Below are positions 1-6,216 of a stretch of DNA of 9,246 nt, one piece after another. The number at the start of each line of letters is the position of its first letter. Within the stretch, counting starts at the first letter, position 1. A model generated the notes under the pieces. That model was not told the origin of the DNA, did no database searches, and saw only the letters and a list, made by a program, of their open reading frames with translations. Where the stretch lies: positions 1 to 9,246 of the forward strand of contig DJPL01000075.1 in NCBI GenBank assembly GCA_002437415.1, read 5' to 3'. The position numbers were made by a program, and so were the translations under genes. The stretch comes from Ruminococcaceae bacterium UBA6413. GTDB taxonomy: Bacteria; Bacillota; Clostridia; Oscillospirales; Ruminococcaceae.

Positions 1-1
1 C

Positions 2-208
2 AAATCAGTTATTCCTCTTGAGCTACGAGAGGAGCGGGAGCATTGCTTTTTGCAATGCTCAGACGTGCATCCCGCTTTCCTGACTCCTCATCTCTTCTGC
101 CATAAAGGGGTGTTGGCTATAAGACACACAAACGATTGCGTTTCAAATCCCGTCATAAGCGGGACGCTGGCGCTCTGTTCGACCCGGGGGACTGTACAGA
201 TATCTTAG
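2..208 (+). other. Open reading frame entering from the window edge and ending in repeat arm 1 (status uncertain)
   Basis: The frame starting at base 2 is open for 68 codons to a TAG at 206-208. It has no ATG inside, so if it is real it starts to the left of the window. The C-terminal part reads through the outer end of repeat arm 1 and includes the peptide RHTNDCV (122-142). A minus-strand frame entering the other arm encodes the matching peptide RHANDCV (5005-4985). I do not recognise a family. The composition (many Cys, His and Leu in a low-complexity basic context) is not convincing for a protein. It may be only the translation of a repeated non-coding element. There is no start, ribosome binding site or domain to support a gene call. 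Confidence 0.2.
38..60. other. Perfect 9-bp hairpin
   Basis: GAGCATTGC (38-46) and GCAATGCTC (52-60) are perfect reverse complements around a TTTTT loop. Neither strand has a T-tract right after the stem, so it does not look like an intrinsic terminator. It lies just outside repeat arm 1 and may belong to the same repeated intergenic material. Function unknown. Confidence 0.4.
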
Positions 209-319
209 GATAGTACGTTTTTTGGAAGTTTCGGTGACAGTGCAGTTGCACCGATACACTCACGAAATTATTAACGCCTTATCAATATGGAAATGTTTTC
301 AGCGGTGTCGGCAATATAT
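125..319 (+). repeat. Arm 1 of a long imperfect inverted repeat
   Basis: This stretch matches the reverse complement of 4807-5002 almost end to end, with about 85% identity by hand alignment and only a few one-base gaps. Shared blocks include AAACGATTGCGTTT at the outer end, CTGTACAGATATCT in the middle, ACTCACGAAATTATTA, and GTTTTCAGCGGTGT at the inner end. Similarity stops on both sides. The outer boundary sits near an imperfect palindrome resembling a LacI-family operator (GCAAACGATTGC in the other arm). The potential stem CGGTG/CACCG (232-236 with 249-253) is not preserved in arm 2, which argues against a conserved RNA structure. No transposase is visible. The likeliest reading is a dispersed intergenic repeat family, with two copies facing each other around the ABC / zinc-ribbon cassette. 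Confidence 0.85.
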
Positions 320-443
320 CTGAATTACTTGCCCTATCGGAAATGCACTATAAGAAGCCTTATTTCCTATACGCAAAAAGGATACCGCAAACCTAATCCA
401 TTTGCAGTATCCTCTTAATTATATCTGAATATGAACCAATGTT

Positions 444-467
444 AAAAGGGTGCGCCTTACGGCGCCC
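444..467 (-). terminator. Intrinsic terminator of the ABC transporter operon
   Basis: Read on the minus strand, GGGCGCC, loop GTAA and GGCGCACCC form a GC-rich stem with one bulged base, followed directly by TTTT (447-444). It lies 75 bases after the permease stop codon and on the correct strand. Two further small GC stems, 491-512 and 520-534, lie between the stop and this hairpin. Confidence 0.65.
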
Positions 468-541
468 GCCGATAACGGAGGTTGCACAAATCGCCTACTT
501 TCAGAACGGCGAATTGTCAGCGGCGACCCGCCGCCAGCCAT

Positions 542-2821
542 TTAGCCGTCTACGTTTTTGAGAGCGTCTGCAAGGGGCACTTTCTTTATTCGTCTTGTGA
601 GCGCAACCGCAATAAGCGCAAACGAGCCTACACCGAGCAGAGCGGTTTCGATATATACCGAAGGAACACACTTGTACTGCAACCAGCCCGGATAATCACG
701 CAGGAATATCACAAACAGCTGACCGAGCAGATAGTCCGACAGCGGTATCGTAATAAGCAGCGTAACTACAACCACTATCGCCGTGGTCGCAATGTAGATA
801 CCGTTTATCTCGCTGTTCTTGTATCCGAGAATTTTTGTCATCGATATCGACTGCGCGTTCTTCTCTATGATTATCTTCGACAGCAGATAAATTATCAGTA
901 CATACATAATAACACCGAATACGATGAGTATATTCATCATGCCGCCCATCGACTTTGTAAGCTGACGCGATACCTTTGTCAGATCATCGACCGTAATTTC
1001 GGTTGCAATGTAAAGCTCGTCTATATCAGTGATCTCGGAATTTGAGAAATATCCGGTGTAATAGTCCTTGTCATAGTCAAACCTTTCGTTGAATGCGTCC
1101 TTGTCCATGAATACCGTAAGCGTCGACGGATAGTAGTAAACTCCGCCCACCTTGAACTTGTATTCCTTTGAGCCGAACTGTTCCTTGAGTGTTATCTCAT
1201 CGCCCGCCTTGATACCGTGCTTTTCCGAGTAGGCATTTGAAATATAAACCTCGTTGTCGTCAAGCGATATATCAACATACTTGCTGTCCTTAGCGATGCC
1301 ATATACGGTTATCTCTTCACTTTTGAGCGCACCCTCTATAGTTTTCAGTGTCGTTGCGCTGAACTTCTCAGCGTCCTTGTTTTCCGTTTCGACCTGAGCT
1401 TTGAGAAGATACTGGTGATCCGCAAGCAGATTTGAGGTTATCTCCTGCTGATAGTTGTCAAGCATAGGAGTAAGTACAAGTCCGAACATTACAAGAATGT
1501 TTCCGAGAAGCGCACCGAAAATCATTATGATATAATTCGGCATATTCTGGAACAGAACACGCAGCCTGAAACGCTTCATAATGCCGATCTTCGTGTTCAG
1601 CCTGAACGCCTTTTTCTTCTTTCTTCTCGAAAGGTCATGACGGATAAACTGAAGAGGTGAAAGGCTGAGCTTTCTCGTCAGCATTATAAGGTCAATAATA
1701 AATACGATTATGATCGGGACGATCGTTGTGTTGATAAATGCCTGAGGATTCCACAGCGTTACATATGTCGGCAGGCTGTAGCTTCCGTAATATGCGCTTG
1801 CCGCAAAGTCCTTGAGGAATGTATATCCGAGCACATTTCCGACAGCCGCACCAAGGAATACTACCAGCATCGGCAGTGCCATATAGTGCCTTACAATCTC
1901 CCAGCGTGTATAGCCTGTCGCACGGAGCGTGCCTATAACTCCCGCTTCCTTCGTGATAGTATTCGATGTTGTTATCGCAAAGATGAACGCGATAATAACC
2001 ACGATTATATAAAGGAACATCTGTATAAATGTCGTATCGCCCTTTATATCGTCACCGGTGAATAAAATAGCCTGGTTTGTGTATTCGGGAATGTAGCCCG
2101 TAACCGCATTCATATATTTCGGCGCTTCTTCGGACAGCTTATTGAGGAAATCCTCGGACAGTGCCTTAGCCTTTGCGTCATCTGCGGGACGCTCGGAATA
2201 TTTCCACGAGTAAACATAGTGGATTTTATCCTCGGGATATTCCTCAAATGTATCGGGTGTTACAATGGCAACACCGAACTTGATAGAGTCGAACATCATA
2301 TCAGACGGGCTTGAAAACAGCGCACTGTAGTCAGACAGTGCAACCAGTCCGCAGATCTTGTATTCCTTGCCGTGAACAGTCAGCTTGTCGCCGACCTTAA
2401 GGCTGTTGTTGTCTGCATACATTCTGTCGATAGCTATTTCGCCGTCATTTGACGGATATTCGCCGTCCATAAGACACTCAAGGTTTATATCGGTACGCTT
2501 TTTGAATATACGCAGTGTACTGTCAACTTCCTTGGTCGGAAATTCAACATAGAAGTTCTCGTATATCTTCGCGTCATACTTATCGTTGTCCTCGACAGCC
2601 TTCAAAAGCTCATCGTCAGCCTTTGCATACAGCTCAAAGTTACCGTCCTCGATACTGTACTTTTCAAAGCTTTCGTCATAAGCCGTTGACATACTTCCGC
2701 CCGCAACATTCCAGCCGGATACAAACGATACGGAAAGTACCATAAATAAGAAGATAACTATGTACTTACCAAGCTCATTTTTAAACTCACTCGGCAGACG
2801 TTTAACAAGAGGATTTCTCAT
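542..2821 (-). CDS. ABC transporter permease with two FtsX-type domains
   Basis: Integral membrane subunit (759 aa) of a type VII / MacB-like ABC transporter. These couple ATP hydrolysis to movements of extracytoplasmic domains and usually export or extract lipids, peptides or antibiotics. Eight membrane segments are readable, near residues 20-38, 266-285, 316-337, 364-382, 428-452, 629-651, 674-694 and 722-742. The long loops at about 39-265 and 453-628 should be extracellular. The FtsX coupling-helix region occurs twice: EAGVIGTLRATGY (292-304) and a diverged copy ending KILGYKNSEI (663-672). This gives the duplicated layout [TM, outer domain, three TM] x 2. The start is supported by AAGGGGG seven bases upstream. 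The gene begins 11 bases after the ATPase stop and ends before a terminator, so the two form one operon. Substrate unknown: no kinase, regulator or peptide gene is beside it. The length suits the large single-subunit permeases of Firmicutes. Confident in family, not in substrate. Confidence 0.92.
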   Translation of the reverse strand: MRNPLVKRLPSEFKNELGKYIVIFLFMVLSVSFVSGWNVAGGSMSTAYDESFEKYSIEDGNFELYAKADDELLKAVEDNDKYDAKIYENFYVEFPTKEVDSTLRIFKKRTDINLECLMDGEYPSNDGEIAIDRMYADNNSLKVGDKLTVHGKEYKICGLVALSDYSALFSSPSDMMFDSIKFGVAIVTPDTFEEYPEDKIHYVYSWKYSERPADDAKAKALSEDFLNKLSEEAPKYMNAVTGYIPEYTNQAILFTGDDIKGDTTFIQMFLYIIVVIIAFIFAITTSNTITKEAGVIGTLRATGYTRWEIVRHYMALPMLVVFLGAAVGNVLGYTFLKDFAASAYYGSYSLPTYVTLWNPQAFINTTIVPIIIVFIIDLIMLTRKLSLSPLQFIRHDLSRRKKKKAFRLNTKIGIMKRFRLRVLFQNMPNYIIMIFGALLGNILVMFGLVLTPMLDNYQQEITSNLLADHQYLLKAQVETENKDAEKFSATTLKTIEGALKSEEITVYGIAKDSKYVDISLDDNEVYISNAYSEKHGIKAGDEITLKEQFGSKEYKFKVGGVYYYPSTLTVFMDKDAFNERFDYDKDYYTGYFSNSEITDIDELYIATEITVDDLTKVSRQLTKSMGGMMNILIVFGVIMYVLIIYLLSKIIIEKNAQSISMTKILGYKNSEINGIYIATTAIVVVVTLLITIPLSDYLLGQLFVIFLRDYPGWLQYKCVPSVYIETALLGVGSFALIAVALTRRIKKVPLADALKNVDG

Positions 2822-2832
2822 CGTTATCCCCC

Positions 2833-3531
2833 TTACCAGTCAAGGTCTTCTGCGGCGATCTTGTTTTCGTTGAGATAATTCTTTCTTATCATACCGTCAC
2901 GCAGTTTTATTACTCTGTCCGCCATATTCTTTATAGCGTCATTATGTGTTACCATTACGACTGTGTTGCCGAACTTCTTGTTTACATCACTTATTAATTT
3001 CAGTATATCTTTTGATGTCTTGTAGTCAAGCGCACCTGTCGGCTCATCGCAAAGCAGTATGTCGGGGTTCTTTATAATAGCTCTGCCGATAGCCGTTCTC
3101 TGCTGCTGACCGCCCGACAGCTGATTCGGGAGTTTATGGCGGTGTTCGTACAGTCCGAGAGTTTTCAGTATCTCGTCCGTATCAAGCGGATTATCGCTGA
3201 GATAAGCGCCGATCTCAACGTTTTCCTTGATATTAAGATTAGGTATCAGGTTGTACTGCTGGAAGATATAGCCGAGGTGCTTTCTGCGGTAAAGCGTCAG
3301 CTTCTTCTCGTTCATATCTGCTGTCTTTTCGCCGTTTATTGCGATATATCCGCTGTCGGCACTGTCGATACCGCCTATAATATTAAGAAGTGTGGACTTG
3401 CCCGAACCCGACGGACCGAGCAGAACGCATATCTCGCCTTTTTCAATCTCTGCGTCAATGCCGTTCAGAACTTCAACACGGCTGTCGCCCTCGCCGAAGT
3501 GTTTTCTTATGTCTTTGATTGTAAGAAACAT
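2833..3531 (-). CDS. ABC transporter ATP-binding protein (MacB/LolD/FtsE type)
   Basis: Cytoplasmic ATPase subunit, 232 aa from the chosen start. In order: Walker A GPSGSGKST (39-47), Q-loop FQQYN (90-94), signature LSGGQQQR (138-145), Walker B ILLCDE (158-163), D-loop ALD (167-169) and switch histidine H196 in VTHND. All catalytic residues are present. The QQYNLIPNL and CDEPTGALD wording is typical of ATPases paired with FtsX-fold permeases, in line with the permease 11 bases downstream. An in-frame ATG at 3549 would add MKGKSK. I prefer 3531 because AAAGGA lies about nine bases upstream and because family members start a few residues before the first beta strand. The earlier ATG has only GGAGC upstream and cannot be excluded. 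Transcription probably starts at the promoter 3686-3714, leaving a leader of roughly 150 bases that contains the three operator-like units. Confidence 0.93.
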   Translation of the reverse strand: MFLTIKDIRKHFGEGDSRVEVLNGIDAEIEKGEICVLLGPSGSGKSTLLNIIGGIDSADSGYIAINGEKTADMNEKKLTLYRRKHLGYIFQQYNLIPNLNIKENVEIGAYLSDNPLDTDEILKTLGLYEHRHKLPNQLSGGQQQRTAIGRAIIKNPDILLCDEPTGALDYKTSKDILKLISDVNKKFGNTVVMVTHNDAIKNMADRVIKLRDGMIRKNYLNENKIAAEDLDW

Positions 3532-3587
3532 TTTGCTTTTTCCTTTCATATTGCTCCGATTTACACAGATTGTACAGATACAGTCTT

Positions 3588-3641
3588 ATTAGTAACAGCT
3601 AACTGTATTGCGCAAAGCTAACTTGATTAGTCTAAGCTAAC
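3588..3641 (-). promoter_or_regulatory. Three tandem 16-bp operator-like units at exact 19-bp spacing
   Basis: AGCTAAC occurs at 3597-3603, 3616-3622 and 3635-3641, each exactly 19 bases after the last. Each is preceded at the same distance by ATTAGT (3588, 3626) or the degenerate ATTGCG (3607). Units 1 and 3 read ATTAGT-N3-AGCTAAC and contain the dyad TTAG-N6-CTAA. The array lies between the strong minus-strand promoter (3686-3714) and the ATPase start. It also overlaps the -35 position of a second possible start whose -10 would be TACAAT (3574-3569, minus strand). It could be a repressor roadblock or an activator array for the second start. The binding protein is not encoded in the window. 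Confidence 0.6.
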
Positions 3642-3685
3642 TCAAGTATCTGACATCCGTGTTTTTCACGAATATCTCTGAATTA

Positions 3686-3714
3686 ATTTTAGCACAAGAA
3701 AGCCGTCAAGTCAA
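3686..3714 (-). promoter_or_regulatory. Sigma-A promoter of the ABC operon
   Basis: On the minus strand, TTGACT (3714-3709) is followed after exactly 17 bases by TAAAAT (3691-3686). Each box differs from consensus at one position. The predicted start is near 3679, about 150 bases before the ATPase start codon. An imperfect stem AAGCCGT/ACGGCTT (3700-3706 with 3722-3728) overlaps the -35 box and could be an additional regulator site. Confidence 0.65.
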
Positions 3715-3884
3715 CAGACACACGGCTTAAATATTAACGATTTTCAGTTTTCAGGGACTTGTGTTTTTGGATATATAGTAGAAATTGCGCTGTTTTTTGA
3801 TATCGCGTTATCGGCATAAGCTTCATGCCGAAGTTGAACGATTTTATCTGTTTTGTGCAAACAGCACATTTAATTTGATAAAAG

Positions 3885-3913
3885 TTGACAGATTAAGCGC
3901 AAAATGCTATAAT
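3885..3913 (+). promoter_or_regulatory. Perfect-consensus sigma-A promoter of the zinc-ribbon gene
   Basis: TTGACA (3885-3890), a 17-base spacer and TATAAT (3908-3913) match the housekeeping consensus at every position. Transcription should start near 3920, leaving a leader of about 27 bases. GAGGAGG (3932-3938) lies eight bases before the ATG. This predicts strong, largely constitutive expression. Confidence 0.85.
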
Positions 3914-3946
3914 TGAGCTATAAATTAAATTGAGGAGGTTTCTATC

Positions 3947-4675
3947 ATGGCAGAATCAAGAGTATTCCAAAAAACAAACGGCGTTACAATAGACGGTATG
4001 GGCAGAAGCGTACAGAATTTTTTGCGTTCCGCTAAGGGTCTTGTCGTTCAGGGCGGCAAGGCGGGAGAGGGCTACATAGTACAGGCAAAAGAAGATGACG
4101 GCTGGAAAAAGGTAGCGGGTATGAGCTCTGCCATAGAGGTGCAGATTTCGGACTCAGGAAACGGTATTCTTGTAAACATAGGAAACGGACAATGGTCGGA
4201 CAAGATAGGCGCAGGTGTTATAGGCTGGTTTGTGTTTGCACCGCTCGCTGTTACGGCTATAGTAGGCTCGGTTCAGCAGAAAAAGCTTCCGGGCGAAATA
4301 TTCGCTCATATTGAGCAATATGTCGCAAACGGCGGTCGGGATATGTATATGGGTTCAAATCTTGTAAATGCCGCAAACGGTAACATTATATGCCCACATT
4401 GCAAAAGCGAAGTGCCGTCAGGAAATCCTTTCTGCACAAACTGCGGAAAGTCTCTGACAAGGCGGTGCCCCGGCTGTAATGAAAGCGTTGCTTTAGACCT
4501 CGCTTTTTGCCCTAAATGCGGCAGAGCACTAAAGCCCGATGATGTGTTCTGCCCGGGTTGCGGAGAAAAGGTCGACAACGCACAGCCGGCACCCGAAAAG
4601 TCGGTATGCCCCGATTGCGGAAACAAGCTTGAACCCGACAGCAGGTTCTGCTCAAAGTGCGGTCATAAGTTCTGA
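3947..4675 (+). CDS. Zinc-ribbon array protein with one membrane segment
   Basis: Unnamed 242-aa protein. Residues 1-85 form a soluble domain rich in Gly and beta-prone segments. Residues 87-107 (rich in Ile, Gly, Ala and Phe) are a probable membrane segment. Residues 112-127 are a short amphipathic stretch ending HIEQYV. The C-terminal 94 residues hold seven CxxC pairs at 149, 163, 174, 188, 202, 221 and 235, many followed by G as in rubredoxin-like zinc ribbons. Six pairs make three ribbons (149+163, 174+188, 221+235). The seventh (202-205, FCPGCG) has no partner, so either it is an orphan or the pairing is shifted. The start is set by GAGGAGG. The family is widespread in Firmicutes as zinc-ribbon domain proteins of unknown role; protein-protein contacts are more likely than catalysis. 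It is divergent from the ABC operon and shares the inverted-repeat-bounded cassette, but no functional link is shown. Confidence 0.85.
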   Translation: MAESRVFQKTNGVTIDGMGRSVQNFLRSAKGLVVQGGKAGEGYIVQAKEDDGWKKVAGMSSAIEVQISDSGNGILVNIGNGQWSDKIGAGVIGWFVFAPLAVTAIVGSVQQKKLPGEIFAHIEQYVANGGRDMYMGSNLVNAANGNIICPHCKSEVPSGNPFCTNCGKSLTRRCPGCNESVALDLAFCPKCGRALKPDDVFCPGCGEKVDNAQPAPEKSVCPDCGNKLEPDSRFCSKCGHKF

Positions 4676-4703
4676 TAATGCTTACTTCTTTATAAAACGG
4701 TGA

Positions 4704-4745
4704 AAGAAGCTGTGACGAAATGCAAAAATTTCATCACAGCTTCTT
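4704..4745 (+). terminator. Long hairpin after the zinc-ribbon gene, probable terminator
   Basis: AAGAAGCTGTGA (4704-4715) pairs perfectly with TCACAGCTTCTT (4734-4745). After one mismatch the stem continues with GAAAT/ATTTC around a small A-rich loop. It starts 28 bases after the stop codon. The following T-tract (GATTTAT) is weak, so it could act partly by protecting the mRNA 3' end. Confidence 0.6.
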
Positions 4746-4806
4746 GATTTATCCAAATTCCATTGAAATTGCAGTGCAACATATTGTAAAAATGTCAAAA
4801 CAATAA

Positions 4807-5002
4807 ATATACAGCCAACACCGCTGAAAACAGTTTCAATACTGACAAGGTGCTAATAATTTCGTGAGTTTATCCGTGCAACTGTACTATCACCGAAATT
4901 TCCAAAAAACGCACTATCCTGAGATATCTGTACAGCCCTCCGGGGTCAAACAGAGCGGAGCATCCCGCTTATTGCGGCTTTTTAAACGCAATCGTTTGCG
5001 TG
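4807..5002 (-). repeat. Arm 2 of the long imperfect inverted repeat
   Basis: This is the partner of 125-319 in opposite orientation. Both copies have the AAACGATTGCGTTT end facing outward and the GTTTTCAGCGGTGT end facing the cassette. Differences are scattered single bases with a few one-base indels. The outer edge carries CGCAATCGTTTGCG (4987-5000), an imperfect palindrome resembling a LacI-family operator. No long gene lies in it; the minus-strand frame described at 4982-5227 reads a few codons into it. Confidence 0.85.
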
Positions 5003-5227
5003 CCGAGTGCTATACCTTGCCTCCCCTCGAAAAAGGGTGAGGTTCTGTTGCTCGGTCAAGCCGAGCCAACTATGGTGGGGATTGTAATTGCTCAGCAGTT
5101 GTTTGCTCTTTCCTTTAACTTCTTTACCAAAAAAGCGAGCCGCGCGCACTATTTTTGCGCTTCAACTCGCTTTTCCTTTTCCGGGCTGTGTCACAGCCAC
5201 TTTATGTTGTCGTCTTCGTTTACTCAT
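4982..5227 (-). pseudogene. Small basic reading frame interrupted by one in-frame TGA
   Basis: On the minus strand an ATG at 5227 opens a frame of 21 codons beginning MSKRRRQHKVAV, hits TGA at 5164-5162, then continues in the same frame for 59 codons to TAA at 4984-4982. The total of 82 codons with a single stop looks like a small gene broken by a Trp-to-stop or similar change. The second half is Lys/Arg-rich at first (RAARFFGKEVKGKSK) and ends RHANDCV inside repeat arm 2. Upstream of the ATG there is only a weak GGGAAA. No family is recognised. It may equally be a non-coding repeat that happens to stay open, since the frame opposite arm 1 shares the last peptide. It also contains a perfect GGCTGTG/CACAGCC palindrome (5184-5198). 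Confidence 0.3.
5131..5174. terminator. Bidirectional terminator-like hairpin
   Basis: AAAAGCGAG (5131-5139) pairs with CTCGCTTTT (5166-5174), with an inner GCGC/GCGC stem in the loop. Read on the plus strand the stem runs into TTTTCCTTTT; on the minus strand it runs into TTTTTTGG. It overlaps the broken minus-strand reading frame, so one of the two interpretations may be wrong. Confidence 0.35.
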
Positions 5228-5376
5228 AACTGAAAATTTCCCGATAAGAAAACATCGCAGAATACTGTTTACAAACCGCCCGGCATATCCCCGACACACC
5301 TATAAACGGCAAGCGTGAGCCATATCACTCCCACAACAAAACAGCACTTGACAACTGAGCATTTTATCTGCAAATG

Positions 5377-5405
5377 TTGATTATACAGCGGAATTGTGGT
5401 AAAAT
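5377..5405 (+). promoter_or_regulatory. Sigma-A promoter of fic
   Basis: TTGATT (5377-5382), 17 bases, then TAAAAT (5400-5405). The start would be near 5412, giving a leader of about 50 bases. The fic ribosome binding site is AAAGGGG (5451-5457), six bases before the ATG. No operator-like repeat is visible around it. Confidence 0.6.
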
Positions 5406-5463
5406 ATATCTGTAGCAACGTCCTAACGAAAATCAGTATGAGTAACACAAAAAGGGGATCAAT

Positions 5464-6066
5464 ATGCTTGAAAATAAACTAGGCATTGAAAGCTCTTCCG
5501 ACCTCGCGCGTGAAGAAGAACGCATAAGCAAGAAAAAAGCCGTCGCGCTTTTTGAAAAAGGGATACTTGACGATCTTCCCGTCGGGACAACAGCCGCCCT
5601 CAGGGCTATACATAAGTATCTTTTTGAAGATATTTATGACTTTGCGAGGGAACTCCGCACGGTCAATATCGCAAAGGGAAGCTTTCGCTTTGCACCGTTC
5701 ATATACCTCAGTGCGGCACTCGAAAATATAGATAAAATGCCTCAGTCTGACTTTGATGAGATAGTCGAAAAGTATGTTGAGATGAACATAGCCCACCCGT
5801 TCAGAGAGGGCAACGGCAGAAGTACAAGAATCTGGCTTGACTGCATATTGAAGAAAAAGATCGGTAAGGTAGTTGATTGGAGCAGGGTGGATAAAGAAGA
5901 CTATCTGCTTGCTATGGAGCGCAGTCCGATAAAGGATATCGAAATTAAATTTCTTCTGAAAAATGCTCTTACAGACGACATCGACAGTCGCGAGGTCTAT
6001 ATGAAAGGTATCGACCACAGCTATTATTATGAGGGCTACACGACATTCCGGACAGAAGACCTGTAG
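5464..6066 (+). CDS. fic: Fic-domain protein adenylyltransferase, class III (self-inhibited)
   Basis: A 200-aa single-domain Fic enzyme that would transfer AMP from ATP to a hydroxyl side chain of a target protein in the cytoplasm. The catalytic motif HPFREGNGRSTR (111-122) is complete: H111 as general base, E115 for the metal and the GNGR anion hole. The flap that docks targets is probably near KGSFRFAPF (71-79). The C-terminus holds SYYYEG (186-191), which fits the inhibitory motif [S/T]xxxE[G/N], with E190 as the residue that blocks ATP. A C-terminal inhibitory helix within the same chain defines class III, exemplified by Neisseria NmFic, whose length and layout this matches. No separate antitoxin gene is therefore expected, and none is seen. 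Related enzymes are reported to modify GyrB/ParE; the target here is unknown. Monocistronic, with its own promoter and hairpins downstream. Confidence 0.92.
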   Translation: MLENKLGIESSSDLAREEERISKKKAVALFEKGILDDLPVGTTAALRAIHKYLFEDIYDFARELRTVNIAKGSFRFAPFIYLSAALENIDKMPQSDFDEIVEKYVEMNIAHPFREGNGRSTRIWLDCILKKKIGKVVDWSRVDKEDYLLAMERSPIKDIEIKFLLKNALTDDIDSREVYMKGIDHSYYYEGYTTFRTEDL

Positions 6067-6080
6067 AATTAAAATTTAAA

Positions 6081-6110
6081 GTCGTGGCAGAATATGACCT
6101 GCCACCCGAC
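6081..6110 (+). other. Hairpin shortly after fic
   Basis: TGGCAG (6085-6090) pairs with CTGCCA (6099-6104), extended by GTCG/CGAC across a two-base bulge. It starts 14 bases after the fic stop. No T-tract follows, so it may stabilise the fic mRNA 3' end, while termination is more likely at 6142-6170. Confidence 0.45.
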
Positions 6111-6141
6111 CTATGCATATATCGTCCAATTTAATATCATT

Positions 6142-6170
6142 ATCGGTGAGGCTGACCCCACCGATTTTTT
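6142..6170 (+). terminator. Intrinsic terminator between fic and csoR
   Basis: ATCGGTG (6142-6148) pairs with CACCGAT (6159-6165), and the T-tract runs through 6170. It insulates the copper operon from fic transcription and ends 13 bases before the csoR -35 box. Confidence 0.75.
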
Positions 6171-6183
6171 GTTTAAAAAACTC

Positions 6184-6212
6184 TTGACAAATACCCCAAT
6201 GGGGTATATAAT
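6184..6212 (+). promoter_or_regulatory. Perfect-consensus sigma-A promoter of the csoR-copA operon
   Basis: TTGACA (6184-6189), a 17-base spacer, then TATAAT (6207-6212). The spacer is almost entirely the CsoR-type operator, so repressor and RNA polymerase cannot both bind. A strong promoter held by a repressor is the expected design for copper-induced export. Confidence 0.9.
6191..6207 (+). promoter_or_regulatory. CsoR operator 1
   Basis: ATACCCCAATGGGGTAT is a palindrome of two perfect 7-base arms around a 3-base centre. This matches the known CsoR operator form, TA plus C-run / G-run plus TA. It fills the -35/-10 spacer. Confidence 0.88.
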
Positions 6213-6216
6213 AAAA

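Noticed and set aside
1..40. tRNA-like 5' half on the minus strand (TAGCTCAAGAGG, then ACTGATTTG)
   Set aside because: The D-arm does not close (GCTC is not matched by GAGC), and the rest of any tRNA would lie outside the window, so it cannot be supported.
125..319. Repeat arm as a structured non-coding RNA or riboswitch
   Set aside because: The best hairpin in arm 1 (CGGTG/CACCG and GTGC/GCAC) is broken in arm 2 without compensating changes, and the arms point toward the 3' ends of the enclosed genes rather than into their leaders.
482..1045. Plus-strand open frame of 187 codons opposite the permease
   Set aside because: Antisense to an unmistakable FtsX permease, Arg/Tyr-rich composition, no ribosome binding site and no domain. 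The same applies to the other frames antisense to the ABC, Fic and CopA genes.
3588..3641. Three phased repeats as a CRISPR array
   Set aside because: The 19-bp period is far too short for repeat plus spacer, the conserved core is only 7-13 bases, and no cas gene is present. Position in a leader fits operators better.
3811..3831. TCGGCAT/ATGCCGA hairpin as a terminator
   Set aside because: No T-tract follows on either strand, and it lies upstream of both divergent genes. It could be a protein site, but nothing further supports that.
5348..5353. TTGACA as the fic -35 box
   Set aside because: No -10-like hexamer occurs 16-18 bases downstream (CAAATG region). TTGATT/TAAAAT at 5377-5405 with a 17-base spacer is better.
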